A stretch of 64,000 nt of DNA from Halomonas socia (lineage in GTDB: Bacteria; Pseudomonadota; Gammaproteobacteria; Pseudomonadales; Halomonadaceae): the NCBI RefSeq assembly GCF_010977575.1, contig NZ_CP048812.1:1054001-1118000 (forward strand). Direction: 5' to 3'. Below, one piece after another: positions 56,601 through 64,000 of this stretch; the first letter of the stretch is position 1; each line of letters opens with the position of its first letter. The notes under the pieces were generated by a model. It had not been told where the DNA came from. It made no database searches and saw nothing but the letters and a program-made list of their open reading frames with translations. A program made the position numbers and the translations under genes.

Positions 56601-57803
56601 TCAGCGCAGGCTCATGAACAGTTCGGTGGCGGCAATGCCGGCCAGCGGCACGATGAAGAACACGCCGATCAGGAACAGGAAGGCGTAGCGGGTCTGCTTG
56701 GCCGCCAGCTTGCCGTACCAGCTGGCCACGCGCAGCGGGATCACCCGCAGCGGCCACCAGATGGCGGTGCCGGTGAGGTTGAAGATGACGTGGAACAAGG
56801 CCACGGTCATCGCCGCTGCGATAGGATTGGCGGTGGCGGCCAGCAGACTGGTCACGGTGGTGCCGAGGTTGGCGCCCATCATGAACGGCAGCACCCGGCG
56901 CATGCGCACCACCCCGGCCCCGGCCAGCGGCACCATCAGGCTGCTGGTGATGGTGCTCGACTGCACCAGCACGGTGGAGACCACGCCGACGCCGTAGGCG
57001 CGCAGGTCGGTGCGGAAGAAGTAGGTGCGGAACAGGCCGTCCATGTGGCGCAGCAGCGCGCCGCGCAGGTTCTGGACCATGAAGATCAGCGCGGCGAACA
57101 TCAGCAGCATGCCGAAGGCCGCTACCAGCAGCCCCTGGGCCGGCGAATTCGGCAGCAGGAAGCCGCCGATGGCGTCGAAGGCATCGACGATGGGCGACGT
57201 GATCAGCTTGATCGGGCTGTTGGGCCGGGCCACCTCCTCGAGGCCGATCAGCTCGGCGAGCCAGCCGGCCAGGCGCGTGAACACCCCGCGGCCGGCCTCG
57301 TGAAACATCCCGCTGAGCCACTCGATGGGGAACACCACCGCCACGGTGAGGATATTGAAGAAGTCGTGCATCAGCGCCGCGGTGAACGAGCGCCGGAAAT
57401 TGCGCTTGATGCGCATGTTGGCCAGGGCCACGATGACCCCGGTGACCGCGGTGCCGATATTGGCACCCATGATCGCGAACACCGCGGTGCCCAGGGTCAT
57501 CTCGCCGCTGGCCACCAGCGTCACGATCAGCGCCGAGGTGAACGACGAACTCTGCACGATCATGGTGACCAGCACGCCGGCCAGCAGGGCGATGAAGGGG
57601 TTCTCGCCGTAGGCGAAGGCGCGGGTCAGGAAGTCGCTCTCGCCGCCGAAGGTGCCGAGGCCCGAGCCCAGCACGTTGAGGGCGGCCAGGAACAGGTAGA
57701 GGCACAGCCCGGCGTAGAGGCCACGCATCCAGGCCGGCGTTTCACGACGCGCCTGACGCTCGAAGGCACGCGGGTCGGAGGGCGGTGTGGTGCGGTTCGT
57801 CAT
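56601..57803 (-). CDS. Na+/phosphate cotransporter (PF02690 type)
   Basis: A 400-residue membrane protein with the internal duplication of the Na/Pi cotransporter family: MIVQSSSFTSALIVTLVASG and MGANIGTAVTGVIVALANM in the first half, LVQSSTITSSLMVPLAGAG and MGANLGTTVTSLLAATANP in the second. QSSS and QSST are the family signatures. It takes up inorganic phosphate with sodium, which suits a halophile. It is followed by the PhoU-domain gene. Two Pho-box-like sequences lie 35 and 85 bases upstream. Confidence 0.93.
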   Translation of the reverse strand: MTNRTTPPSDPRAFERQARRETPAWMRGLYAGLCLYLFLAALNVLGSGLGTFGGESDFLTRAFAYGENPFIALLAGVLVTMIVQSSSFTSALIVTLVASGEMTLGTAVFAIMGANIGTAVTGVIVALANMRIKRNFRRSFTAALMHDFFNILTVAVVFPIEWLSGMFHEAGRGVFTRLAGWLAELIGLEEVARPNSPIKLITSPIVDAFDAIGGFLLPNSPAQGLLVAAFGMLLMFAALIFMVQNLRGALLRHMDGLFRTYFFRTDLRAYGVGVVSTVLVQSSTITSSLMVPLAGAGVVRMRRVLPFMMGANLGTTVTSLLAATANPIAAAMTVALFHVIFNLTGTAIWWPLRVIPLRVASWYGKLAAKQTRYAFLFLIGVFFIVPLAGIAATELFMSLR

Positions 57804-57837
57804 AAGTGAGTAGCTACCGTGTGGGTCCGCGGGTGGT

Positions 57838-57855
57838 ATGACGGTTTAATGACGC
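57838..57855 (-). promoter_or_regulatory. Pho box 2 upstream of Na/Pi cotransporter
   Basis: The minus strand reads GCGTCATTAAACCGTCAT, which fits the PhoB consensus CTGTCATAAAACTGTCAT at 14 of 18 positions, with both GTCAT repeats intact. It is nearer to the gene. Confidence 0.6.
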
Positions 57856-57887
57856 TTTGATGTCAGCGCGCACCCTAACGAGCATAG

Positions 57888-57905
57888 ATGACAGTTTGAT
57901 GACAT
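57888..57905 (-). promoter_or_regulatory. Pho box 1 upstream of Na/Pi cotransporter
   Basis: The minus strand reads ATGTCATCAAACTGTCAT, a near-perfect PhoB box (16 of 18). It lies 32 bases beyond box 2 and just before the start of the divergent FAD hydroxylase gene. Confidence 0.7.
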
Positions 57906-57916
57906 AAAGGACACGC

Positions 57917-59092
57917 ATGGCGAATTCTGCACAGGTGATCATCGTTGGCGGTGGCATGGTAGGTGCTGCGCTGGCCGCCTCGCTGGGCCAGGCGGGCCTT
58001 GGCGTGGCGCTGATCGAGAGCGGCGCGGCTCCCACGCTACCACAGGACGACGGCTTCGATCTGCGGGTGTCGTCGCTCAACTTGGCCGCCGAGCGGCTGC
58101 TGGCCGAGGTCGGCGCCTGGGAGAGGATCCCGCAGGATCGCCGCTGCCCGTTTCGGCGCATCCACGGCTGGAGTCAGCAGGGCCGCGGCGAGGCGCACTT
58201 CGATGTAACCAGCCTCGGCCACGACGCCTTCGGCAGCTTCGTCGAGAACCGCTGGATTCGCGCCGCACTGTGGGCGCGCCTGGCCGAGCTGCCGACGGCC
58301 ACCTGCTACTGCGGGGTGCGGCCGATGGTGCTGCGCCAAGCGGCCAACCAGGTAGAGCTGGAGCTCGACGACGGCACCCGGCTGAATGCGGCGCTGGTGG
58401 TCGGCGCCGACGGCGCACGCTCGGCGCTGCGCGAGCTGGCCGGCATTGCGGTCGAGAGCGGCGACTACGACCAGCGCGCGCTGGTGATCAACGTCGCCAC
58501 CAAGCTGCCGCAGCAGGACGTCAGCTGGCAGTGCTTCACGCCCGATGGCCCCCAGGCGATGCTGCCGCTGCCCGGCGCCCACGCCTCGCTGGTGTGGTAC
58601 GGCAAGCCGGATACCATCACTGCCCTCGAGCAGCTCGACCCGGAGGCCCTGCGCCAGACGCTGGAACGCGACTTTCCGGCGCGCCTGGGCGGCGTCGAGG
58701 CGGTGCTGGGTCGCGCCAGTTTTTCCATCCGCCGCCAGCATGCCCGCCATTATTGCGCCGCGCGCTGCGTGGTGATCGGCGATGCCGCCCATGTGATCAG
58801 CCCGCTGGCGGGCCAGGGCCTGAATCTCGGCCTGCAGGATGTGATCGCCCTCAGCGAGCGGCTGGTCGCCGCGCATCGCCGCGGCCAGGACCTCGGCAGC
58901 GCGCCGCTGCTCGACGCCTATGCGCGCCAGCGCCGCCCGCAGACGCTGGCAATGATTGCCGCCACCGAGCTGCTGCACCGGGTGTTCACCGGCGCCCCAC
59001 CGCTGCGCCAGCTGGGCAGCCTGGGGCTCGCCGTCACCCAGCGCCTGCCGCTGGCCAAGCGCCTGATGATGCGCCAGGCGATGGGCCTGTGA
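57917..59092 (+). CDS. ubiquinone biosynthesis-type FAD-dependent hydroxylase (UbiH/UbiF family)
   Basis: A 391-residue flavoprotein monooxygenase. It has the FAD fold QVIIVGGGMVGAALAASL, VVGADGARSALRELAGI (the DG motif), and GDAAHVISPLAGQGLNLGLQD. It hydroxylates the ubiquinone ring precursor; which ring position is not clear from sequence alone, with the UbiF/UbiH/UbiI group being the range. The gene is single and divergent from the Na/Pi unit. Confidence 0.88.
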   Translation: MANSAQVIIVGGGMVGAALAASLGQAGLGVALIESGAAPTLPQDDGFDLRVSSLNLAAERLLAEVGAWERIPQDRRCPFRRIHGWSQQGRGEAHFDVTSLGHDAFGSFVENRWIRAALWARLAELPTATCYCGVRPMVLRQAANQVELELDDGTRLNAALVVGADGARSALRELAGIAVESGDYDQRALVINVATKLPQQDVSWQCFTPDGPQAMLPLPGAHASLVWYGKPDTITALEQLDPEALRQTLERDFPARLGGVEAVLGRASFSIRRQHARHYCAARCVVIGDAAHVISPLAGQGLNLGLQDVIALSERLVAAHRRGQDLGSAPLLDAYARQRRPQTLAMIAATELLHRVFTGAPPLRQLGSLGLAVTQRLPLAKRLMMRQAMGL

Positions 59093-59144
59093 CCCCGCCA
59101 ATGACGCTATAGTAAGCACGACCCACGCCAATCGGAGCCCCACC

Positions 59145-59813
59145 ATGCGCTACTCCACCGTGCTGATCGCCAGCCTCGTGCTGCTGCTGAGCCTGCCCGC
59201 CACCGCTCTGGGCCAATCCTCGTCACAGGAGTGGCAGGGCTATGCCGGCGCCCTGGCCCGCGGCGAGCGCCACGCCAACCTGTGGCAGGCGAGCTGGACC
59301 GGCATCTACGGCGCCAGCCTGGCGGTCAATGCCTACCAGGCCAGCGAGGCGAGCGACCGCGACGACCGCTACGATGCCCGGGTCGGGGTGGTCAAGTCGG
59401 CGCTGGCGCTGGGCGGCATGTTTCTCGACCGCCAGCCCCACCCGGCCGCCCACCGCGACTTCCGCGACCTCGATCAGGGCGACGACCTCGACCACGCCCG
59501 GGCGCTGATCCGCGAGACCGCCGCCGACGAGCGCCAGCGCCGCTCCTTCGAGGCGCGCCTGGGCTCGCTGGCGGTGAATACCACCGCCGGGCTGCTGATC
59601 GGCGTCGGTGACGGCCGCGGCCGCGACGGGGCGATCAACTTCGCCACCGGCATGCTGGTCAGCGAGCTGCAGCTGCAGACCCAGCCGCGCCAGGCCGGCC
59701 GCGCGCTCAATCGCTTCCAGCCCGCCCAGGCCTCGCTCGGCGAGCTGCGCTTCGACTACGAATACGCGCTGCTGGCCAGCCCTGAACAGCTGGGCGTGGC
59801 GATCCGCTACTGA
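59145..59813 (+). CDS. exported hypothetical protein, 222 residues
   Basis: A protein with a signal peptide ending near ALGQSS. The mature part has two weakly hydrophobic helical stretches (YGASLAVNAYQASEAS, VKSALALGGMFLD) and a later AVNTTAGLLIGVGDGRGRDG. The family was not recognised. It may be a periplasmic or membrane-associated protein. It precedes the zinc operon, but the Zur-like box lies after it, so the two are probably not co-regulated. Confidence 0.6.
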   Translation: MRYSTVLIASLVLLLSLPATALGQSSSQEWQGYAGALARGERHANLWQASWTGIYGASLAVNAYQASEASDRDDRYDARVGVVKSALALGGMFLDRQPHPAAHRDFRDLDQGDDLDHARALIRETAADERQRRSFEARLGSLAVNTTAGLLIGVGDGRGRDGAINFATGMLVSELQLQTQPRQAGRALNRFQPAQASLGELRFDYEYALLASPEQLGVAIRY

Positions 59814-59890
59814 CGGTTGGAGCACCACCCCATGGCCGCTATCATAGGCGACCATTTTCATGCCGAGAGCGGCGTGGCTTTTCAATCAAC

Positions 59891-59907
59891 TTGTTATGTT
59901 ATAACCT
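59891..59907 (+). promoter_or_regulatory. Zur-like box
   Basis: TTGTTATGTTATAACCT contains GTTAT and ATAAC around a 3-base centre, the core of gammaproteobacterial Zur sites. It lies 25 bases before the first mini-ORF of the zinc operon, in a short AT-rich stretch. Confidence 0.7.
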
Positions 59908-59932
59908 TCCTGTCATTCACGAGGGACGCTTC

Positions 59933-59983
59933 ATGGCACACCGTCACCACCATCGGCCCGAGGGCCGTGCCACTTTTCACTGA
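59933..59983 (+). CDS. His-rich 16-residue leader peptide of the zinc operon
   Basis: An ATG with a GAGGGA ribosome site 6 bases upstream opens a 16-codon frame, MAHRHHHRPEGRATFH, with five histidines. It stops at a TGA that overlaps the ATG of the next short ORF (TGATG). Its place just after the Zur-like box and its histidine content suggest either a metal-binding peptide or a translated leader for control. No homologue is known to me. Confidence 0.5.
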   Translation: MAHRHHHRPEGRATFH

Positions 59984-60078
59984 TGTCGCTGGCCGCCGGC
60001 CGCCGCCTGCTGCTGGTCGCGGTGCCGCTGGCCGGGCTGTGGCTGGCGGTCTCCTGGGCCGCGGGCTGGTGGTCCTGA
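59983..60078 (+). CDS. 31-residue single-helix membrane peptide upstream of znuC
   Basis: The frame starts at the ATG overlapping the previous stop and ends at a TGA that overlaps the znuC ATG (TGATG). It encodes a charged start (MSLAAGRR) and a hydrophobic helix (LLLVAVPLAGLWLAVSWAAG) ending in WWS. The double overlap means that ribosomes finishing this ORF could restart at znuC. It may be a small membrane partner of the transporter. The function is unknown. Confidence 0.55.
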   Translation: MSLAAGRRLLLVAVPLAGLWLAVSWAAGWWS

Positions 60079-60809
60079 TGTCGCGCCTGCGCCTCAACGA
60101 CCTGCAGCTCGCCCAGGGCGGCCGCACCGTGCTGGAGCACGTCAGCGGCAGCTTCGAGGACGGTGCCATCACCGCGCTGATCGGCGCCAACGGCGCCGGC
60201 AAGAGCACCCTGATCCAGGCGATCATGGGCGAGCTGGCGCCGATCAAGGGTCGCGTCGAGTGCGACGTGCCCAAGGAGCGCCGCGCCTGGCTACCCCAGC
60301 AGCTGGCGCTCGACCTGACCTTCCCGATGAGCGTGGAAGAGCTGATCATGACTGGCACCTGGCCCAGCCACGGCGCGCTCAAGGGCTACTGCGGCCCGCA
60401 CTACCGCCAGGCCCGCAAGGTGATGGCGCGGCTGGGCATCTCACAGCTCGCCCACCGCCCGCTGGGCGAACTGTCCGGCGGCCAGCGCCAGCGCGCGCTG
60501 CTCGGCCGCACCCTGATGCAGGAGGCCGAGCTGCTGCTGCTCGACGAGCCGTTCGCCAACGTCGACCTCGACACCGTCGAGGTGCTGATGGACGTGCTGC
60601 GCGACATGGCCGCCCAGGGCACCACCATCATCGTGGTGCTGCACGACCTCGAGCAGCTCTCGCGGCTGGCCGACTGCGTGCTGGCCCTGGCCGGCGGCCA
60701 TGCCCGCTGGAGCACCCCGGAAGCGATCCTCGAACGCCACCACGGCGGTACCCAGCGCCATCACCACGCGCCGATCCTGCCCCTCGACCTGCCGGGGCTG
60801 TCGCCATGA
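60078..60809 (+). CDS. znuC: zinc ABC transporter ATPase ZnuC
   Basis: A 243-residue ABC ATPase (Walker A GANGAGKST, signature LSGGQRQRALLGRTL, Walker B LLLLDEPFANVD). Like other ZnuC proteins it ends in a histidine-rich region (RHHGGTQRHHHAP). The ATG at 60078 is set by the overlap with the small ORF upstream; the open frame further upstream is not coding. It overlaps znuB by 4 bases. Confidence 0.93.
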   Translation: MSRLRLNDLQLAQGGRTVLEHVSGSFEDGAITALIGANGAGKSTLIQAIMGELAPIKGRVECDVPKERRAWLPQQLALDLTFPMSVEELIMTGTWPSHGALKGYCGPHYRQARKVMARLGISQLAHRPLGELSGGQRQRALLGRTLMQEAELLLLDEPFANVDLDTVEVLMDVLRDMAAQGTTIIVVLHDLEQLSRLADCVLALAGGHARWSTPEAILERHHGGTQRHHHAPILPLDLPGLSP

Positions 60810-61696
60810 TCGCGCTGCTGAACGAGTGGTTTATCGCCCCCTTCGACTACGGCTTCATGCGCCGCGCCTTCGTCGCCGGCATCGCCCTGTCGCTGGCCGC
60901 GCCGCCGCTGGGCGTGTTCCTGGTGCTGCGCGGCATGAGCCTGATCGGCGACGCCATGGCCCACGCCATCCTGCCCGGCGTGGCGCTGGGCTTCCTGCTG
61001 GCCGGCTTCTCGCTGCCGGCGATGAGCCTCGGCGGGATTCTCTCGGGGCTGGTGGTGGCCGGGCTCGCCGGCGGCGTGTCGCAGATGAGCGGCCAGCGCG
61101 AGGACGCCGCCATGGCCAGCTTCTTCCTGATCTCGCTGGCCGCCGGGGTGATGCTGGTGTCGCTGGGCGGCAGCAGCGTCGACCTGACCCATGTGCTGTT
61201 CGGCTCGATCCTGGCGGTCAACTCCAGCGCCCTGGTGCTAATCGCCGCCATCAGCAGCCTGATCGTGGTGTGCCTGGCGTGGATGTTCCGCGCCATGGTG
61301 GTGGAGTGCCTCGACCCGCTGTTCCTGCGTGGCCAGGGCAACCGCAACGGCTTGATCCACGGCCTGTTCCTGGCGCTGGTGGTGCTCAACCTGACCGCCG
61401 GCTTCCAGACCCTCGGCACGCTGATGGCCGTGGGCCTGATGATGTTGCCGGCCACCGCGGCACGCTTCTGGAGCAAGCGCCTCGAGGGGCTGATGGCCAT
61501 CGCCGTGGTGTGGGCGATGCTCGCCAGCACCGGCGGGCTACTGCTGTCGTATCACCTGTCGATGCCGTCCGGGCCGAGCATCATCATGCTCGCCGGCATC
61601 GGCTATATCGCTTCGGCGCTGTTCGGCCGCCATCACAGTCTGATGGCCAAGCTGCGACGCCGCGCCACGCCGCTGGAGGCCAGCGAGGCCGGATAG
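60806..61696 (+). CDS. znuB: zinc ABC transporter permease ZnuB
   Basis: A 296-residue inner-membrane permease with about eight or nine helices. FLVLRGMSLIGDAMAHAILPGVALG is the metal-type permease signature, and TLGTLMAVGLMMLPATAARFW is the other conserved part. It is coupled to znuC by an ATGA overlap and followed by znuA. It belongs to the ABC-3 family shared by zinc and manganese systems. Confidence 0.93.
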   Translation: MIALLNEWFIAPFDYGFMRRAFVAGIALSLAAPPLGVFLVLRGMSLIGDAMAHAILPGVALGFLLAGFSLPAMSLGGILSGLVVAGLAGGVSQMSGQREDAAMASFFLISLAAGVMLVSLGGSSVDLTHVLFGSILAVNSSALVLIAAISSLIVVCLAWMFRAMVVECLDPLFLRGQGNRNGLIHGLFLALVVLNLTAGFQTLGTLMAVGLMMLPATAARFWSKRLEGLMAIAVVWAMLASTGGLLLSYHLSMPSGPSIIMLAGIGYIASALFGRHHSLMAKLRRRATPLEASEAG

Positions 61697-61731
61697 CGCA
61701 TTTTCCATCACGTAACGCCACGAGGTACGCC

Positions 61732-62835
<1,104 letters not shown>

Positions 62836-62855
62836 TAGCTAACGCAAGACGGCTT

Positions 62856-62884
62856 GGGCGCCACCTTTGGGCGGCGCCTTTTTT
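62856..62884 (+). terminator. rho-independent terminator of the znu operon
   Basis: GGCGCC arms at 62857-62862 and 62873-62878 with neighbouring pairing, then six T (62879-62884). Confidence 0.75.
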
Positions 62885-63001
62885 ATGCAACACTCGGGAC
62901 CGGTTCATCACCCTAGAGCCACGGTCCAGGCCGTTTCGCCTGCAAGCGATTTATGGCGTATTAATGCTAGACTCATGATGTCATTGAGAGAGCATGTCGC
63001 A

Positions 63002-63304
63002 ATGCGCCTGACCCATGAACAAATCCACACCATTGTTATGACCGTGCATGGCATCGCCGGTGAAGACGTCGAGGTGCGGCTGTTCGGCTCGCGACTGGAT
63101 GACACCCGTAGGGGAGGCGACCTTGATCTCCTGCTCATTTCTCAACGCCGCCTACCGCGCCTAGCCCTCGCCGAGATCAAGGCAAAGCTCGAAGCACGGC
63201 TCCACCTGCCAGTGGACCTGTTGGCGTACTCCAAAGGTACCCCCCCTTCGCCTTTTCAGGCCATTGCACTTGAGCAGGCCCACCCCCTGGAAGACGCCGC
63301 ATGA
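63002..63304 (+). CDS. mntA: MntA-type nucleotidyltransferase antitoxin
   Basis: A 100-residue minimal nucleotidyltransferase. FGSRLDDTRRGGDLDLLL is the GS-X-DxD signature that binds metal and ATP. In MntA-HepT pairs it adds AMP to a tyrosine of HepT, neutralising it. The ATG at 63002 gives the usual compact domain. It overlaps hepT by 4 bases. A longer N-terminus (M at 62978) is possible. Confidence 0.85.
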   Translation: MRLTHEQIHTIVMTVHGIAGEDVEVRLFGSRLDDTRRGGDLDLLLISQRRLPRLALAEIKAKLEARLHLPVDLLAYSKGTPPSPFQAIALEQAHPLEDAA

Positions 63305-63828
63305 CACGCGATCTGCTAAAAGAACAGCGTCGCCACCTGGCCATGCTGCTCGAAGCCATACAGCGCTGTGCCTGGTTCCTTCACCAGTCAGATGGCAAAC
63401 TCGAATGGCCGATCGATGCTATCGAGCTTGAGACACATAAGAAGGATGTCGACCTGTTCGAAACCCTGGCCGCCATTAACGAGCGGTTCGCCAAGCTACA
63501 GGATTCCCTCGCTTCGGCCATGCGTCACAGCGCTCTGCTAATGGGCGAGCCTACCGACAGTTTCCTGAAGGTACTGGCCTTCTTCGAGAAGCAGGGGGTG
63601 ATCGACTCCATAGACGACTGGCAACGCAGCCGCATGGTCCGCAACATGGCAGCGCATGACTACGCCACGGACTATAGCGATGTCGCCGAGCACTTCAACC
63701 TGCTCCATGAGCTCAGCGGATGGCTTTTCCAGACGGGAAGAAGGCTGATTCAACTTTGCCGTGATCTGATCGGTATTGAGCCAGCTTCCTCCGACTTCAC
63801 TGACGAGTTCGACCGCATCTTCGCCTAG
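63301..63828 (+). CDS. hepT: HepT-type HEPN toxin
   Basis: A 175-residue helical HEPN-domain protein. The RNase motif RxxxxHxY is present as RNMAAHDY (about residues 114-121), including the tyrosine AMPylated by MntA. Length is a little above small HepT toxins. It is coupled to mntA by ATGA. Expected function is RNA or tRNA cleavage unless modified. Confidence 0.82.
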   Translation: MTRDLLKEQRRHLAMLLEAIQRCAWFLHQSDGKLEWPIDAIELETHKKDVDLFETLAAINERFAKLQDSLASAMRHSALLMGEPTDSFLKVLAFFEKQGVIDSIDDWQRSRMVRNMAAHDYATDYSDVAEHFNLLHELSGWLFQTGRRLIQLCRDLIGIEPASSDFTDEFDRIFA

Positions 63829-63876
63829 CCAACCCGCTTGTGGGACGATAAACCTTTTCCCGAGAAAGGCAGGGCC

Positions 63877-64000
63877 ATGCTCGAGCTGCGCCGGGTTACG
63901 AAATCCTACGCCACGCCCCAAGGGCCACTCAGGGTCCTCGACGGCGTGGATCTCTCACTCGCCGCCGGCGAGAGCCTGGCACTGATGGGTGAGTCGGGCA
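63877..64000 (+). CDS. ABC transporter ATPase, LolD/YbbA-like (3' end outside window)
   Basis: The first 41 codons of an ABC ATPase: MLELRRVTKSYATPQGPLRV, then LDGVDLSLAAGESLALMG, ending within the Walker A loop at GESG. The start is at 63877 with an AGGGC ribosome site. This opening is typical of the LolD, FtsE and YbbA-like group linked to lipoprotein release or MacB-type export. The exact member cannot be told from the visible part. Confidence 0.75.
   Translation, partial: MLELRRVTKSYATPQGPLRVLDGVDLSLAAGESLALMGESG

Overview
The window looks like chromosomal DNA of a high-GC halophilic gammaproteobacterium, most probably Halomonas or a close Halomonadaceae relative. The basis is gene content and protein style: sigma54-driven ntrBC and glnA, tripartite tricarboxylate transporters (TTT), an NSS sodium symporter, acidic proteins, and a type I-E CRISPR-Cas. 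No rRNA or tRNA gene, insertion sequence or replication origin was seen. The taxonomic call is inference; no marker gene was compared.

Layout. 1-8.4 kb: a partial NERD membrane protein, an RNase T2, a dNTPase, then the nitrogen control block (ntrC, ntrB, a DUF4124 protein, glnA). Readable NtrC sites and sigma54 promoters lie in front of ntrB and glnA. 8.5-15.7 kb: a small glycosyltransferase-like protein, a polysaccharide deacetylase, then a TTT transporter (B-A-C) followed by a Tat-exported amidohydrolase and an outer-membrane barrel, which may form one scavenging module. 15.8-20.8 kb: typA, and a threonine catabolic operon (tdh-kbl) divergent from an XRE-cupin regulator across a strong palindromic operator. 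20.8-26.7 kb: an NSS transporter and livGFHM. 26.7-36.3 kb: a visibly lower-GC island between livM and the convergent livK. It carries a cysteine-dioxygenase-like protein, a four-domain rhodanese, a cystathionine-lyase-like enzyme, a second TTT set (C-B-A), two LysR regulators and a YeiH-type exporter. Together they suggest uptake and oxidation of an organosulfur compound with sulfite disposal.

36.4-40.9 kb: livK, a C45-family autoproteolytic hydrolase, a small protein behind a Fur-like box, a DUF4202 protein, a monooxygenase-like protein and a YefM-YoeB toxin-antitoxin pair. 41.0-54.5 kb: a complete type I-E CRISPR-Cas locus on the minus strand (cas3, cse1, cse2, cas7, cas5, cas6e, cas1, cas2, leader, array). 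The array has 73 repeats and 72 spacers; the leader lies beside cas2 and the degenerate terminal repeat beside yoeB.

54.8-64 kb: glpQ, a PhoU-domain protein with a Na/Pi cotransporter behind two Pho-box-like sequences, a ubiquinone-type FAD hydroxylase, and a zinc uptake operon (znuCBA). Between a Zur-like box and znuC sit two very short, translationally overlapping ORFs, a histidine-rich 16-residue peptide and a 31-residue membrane peptide. A MntA-HepT toxin-antitoxin pair and the start of a LolD-like ABC ATPase close the window.

The most unusual items are the zinc-operon mini-ORFs, the organosulfur island, the duplicated CRISPR spacer, and several readable regulatory sites (NtrC, PhoB, Zur, Fur, YefM, tdh operator) that tie the window to nitrogen, phosphate, zinc and iron status.
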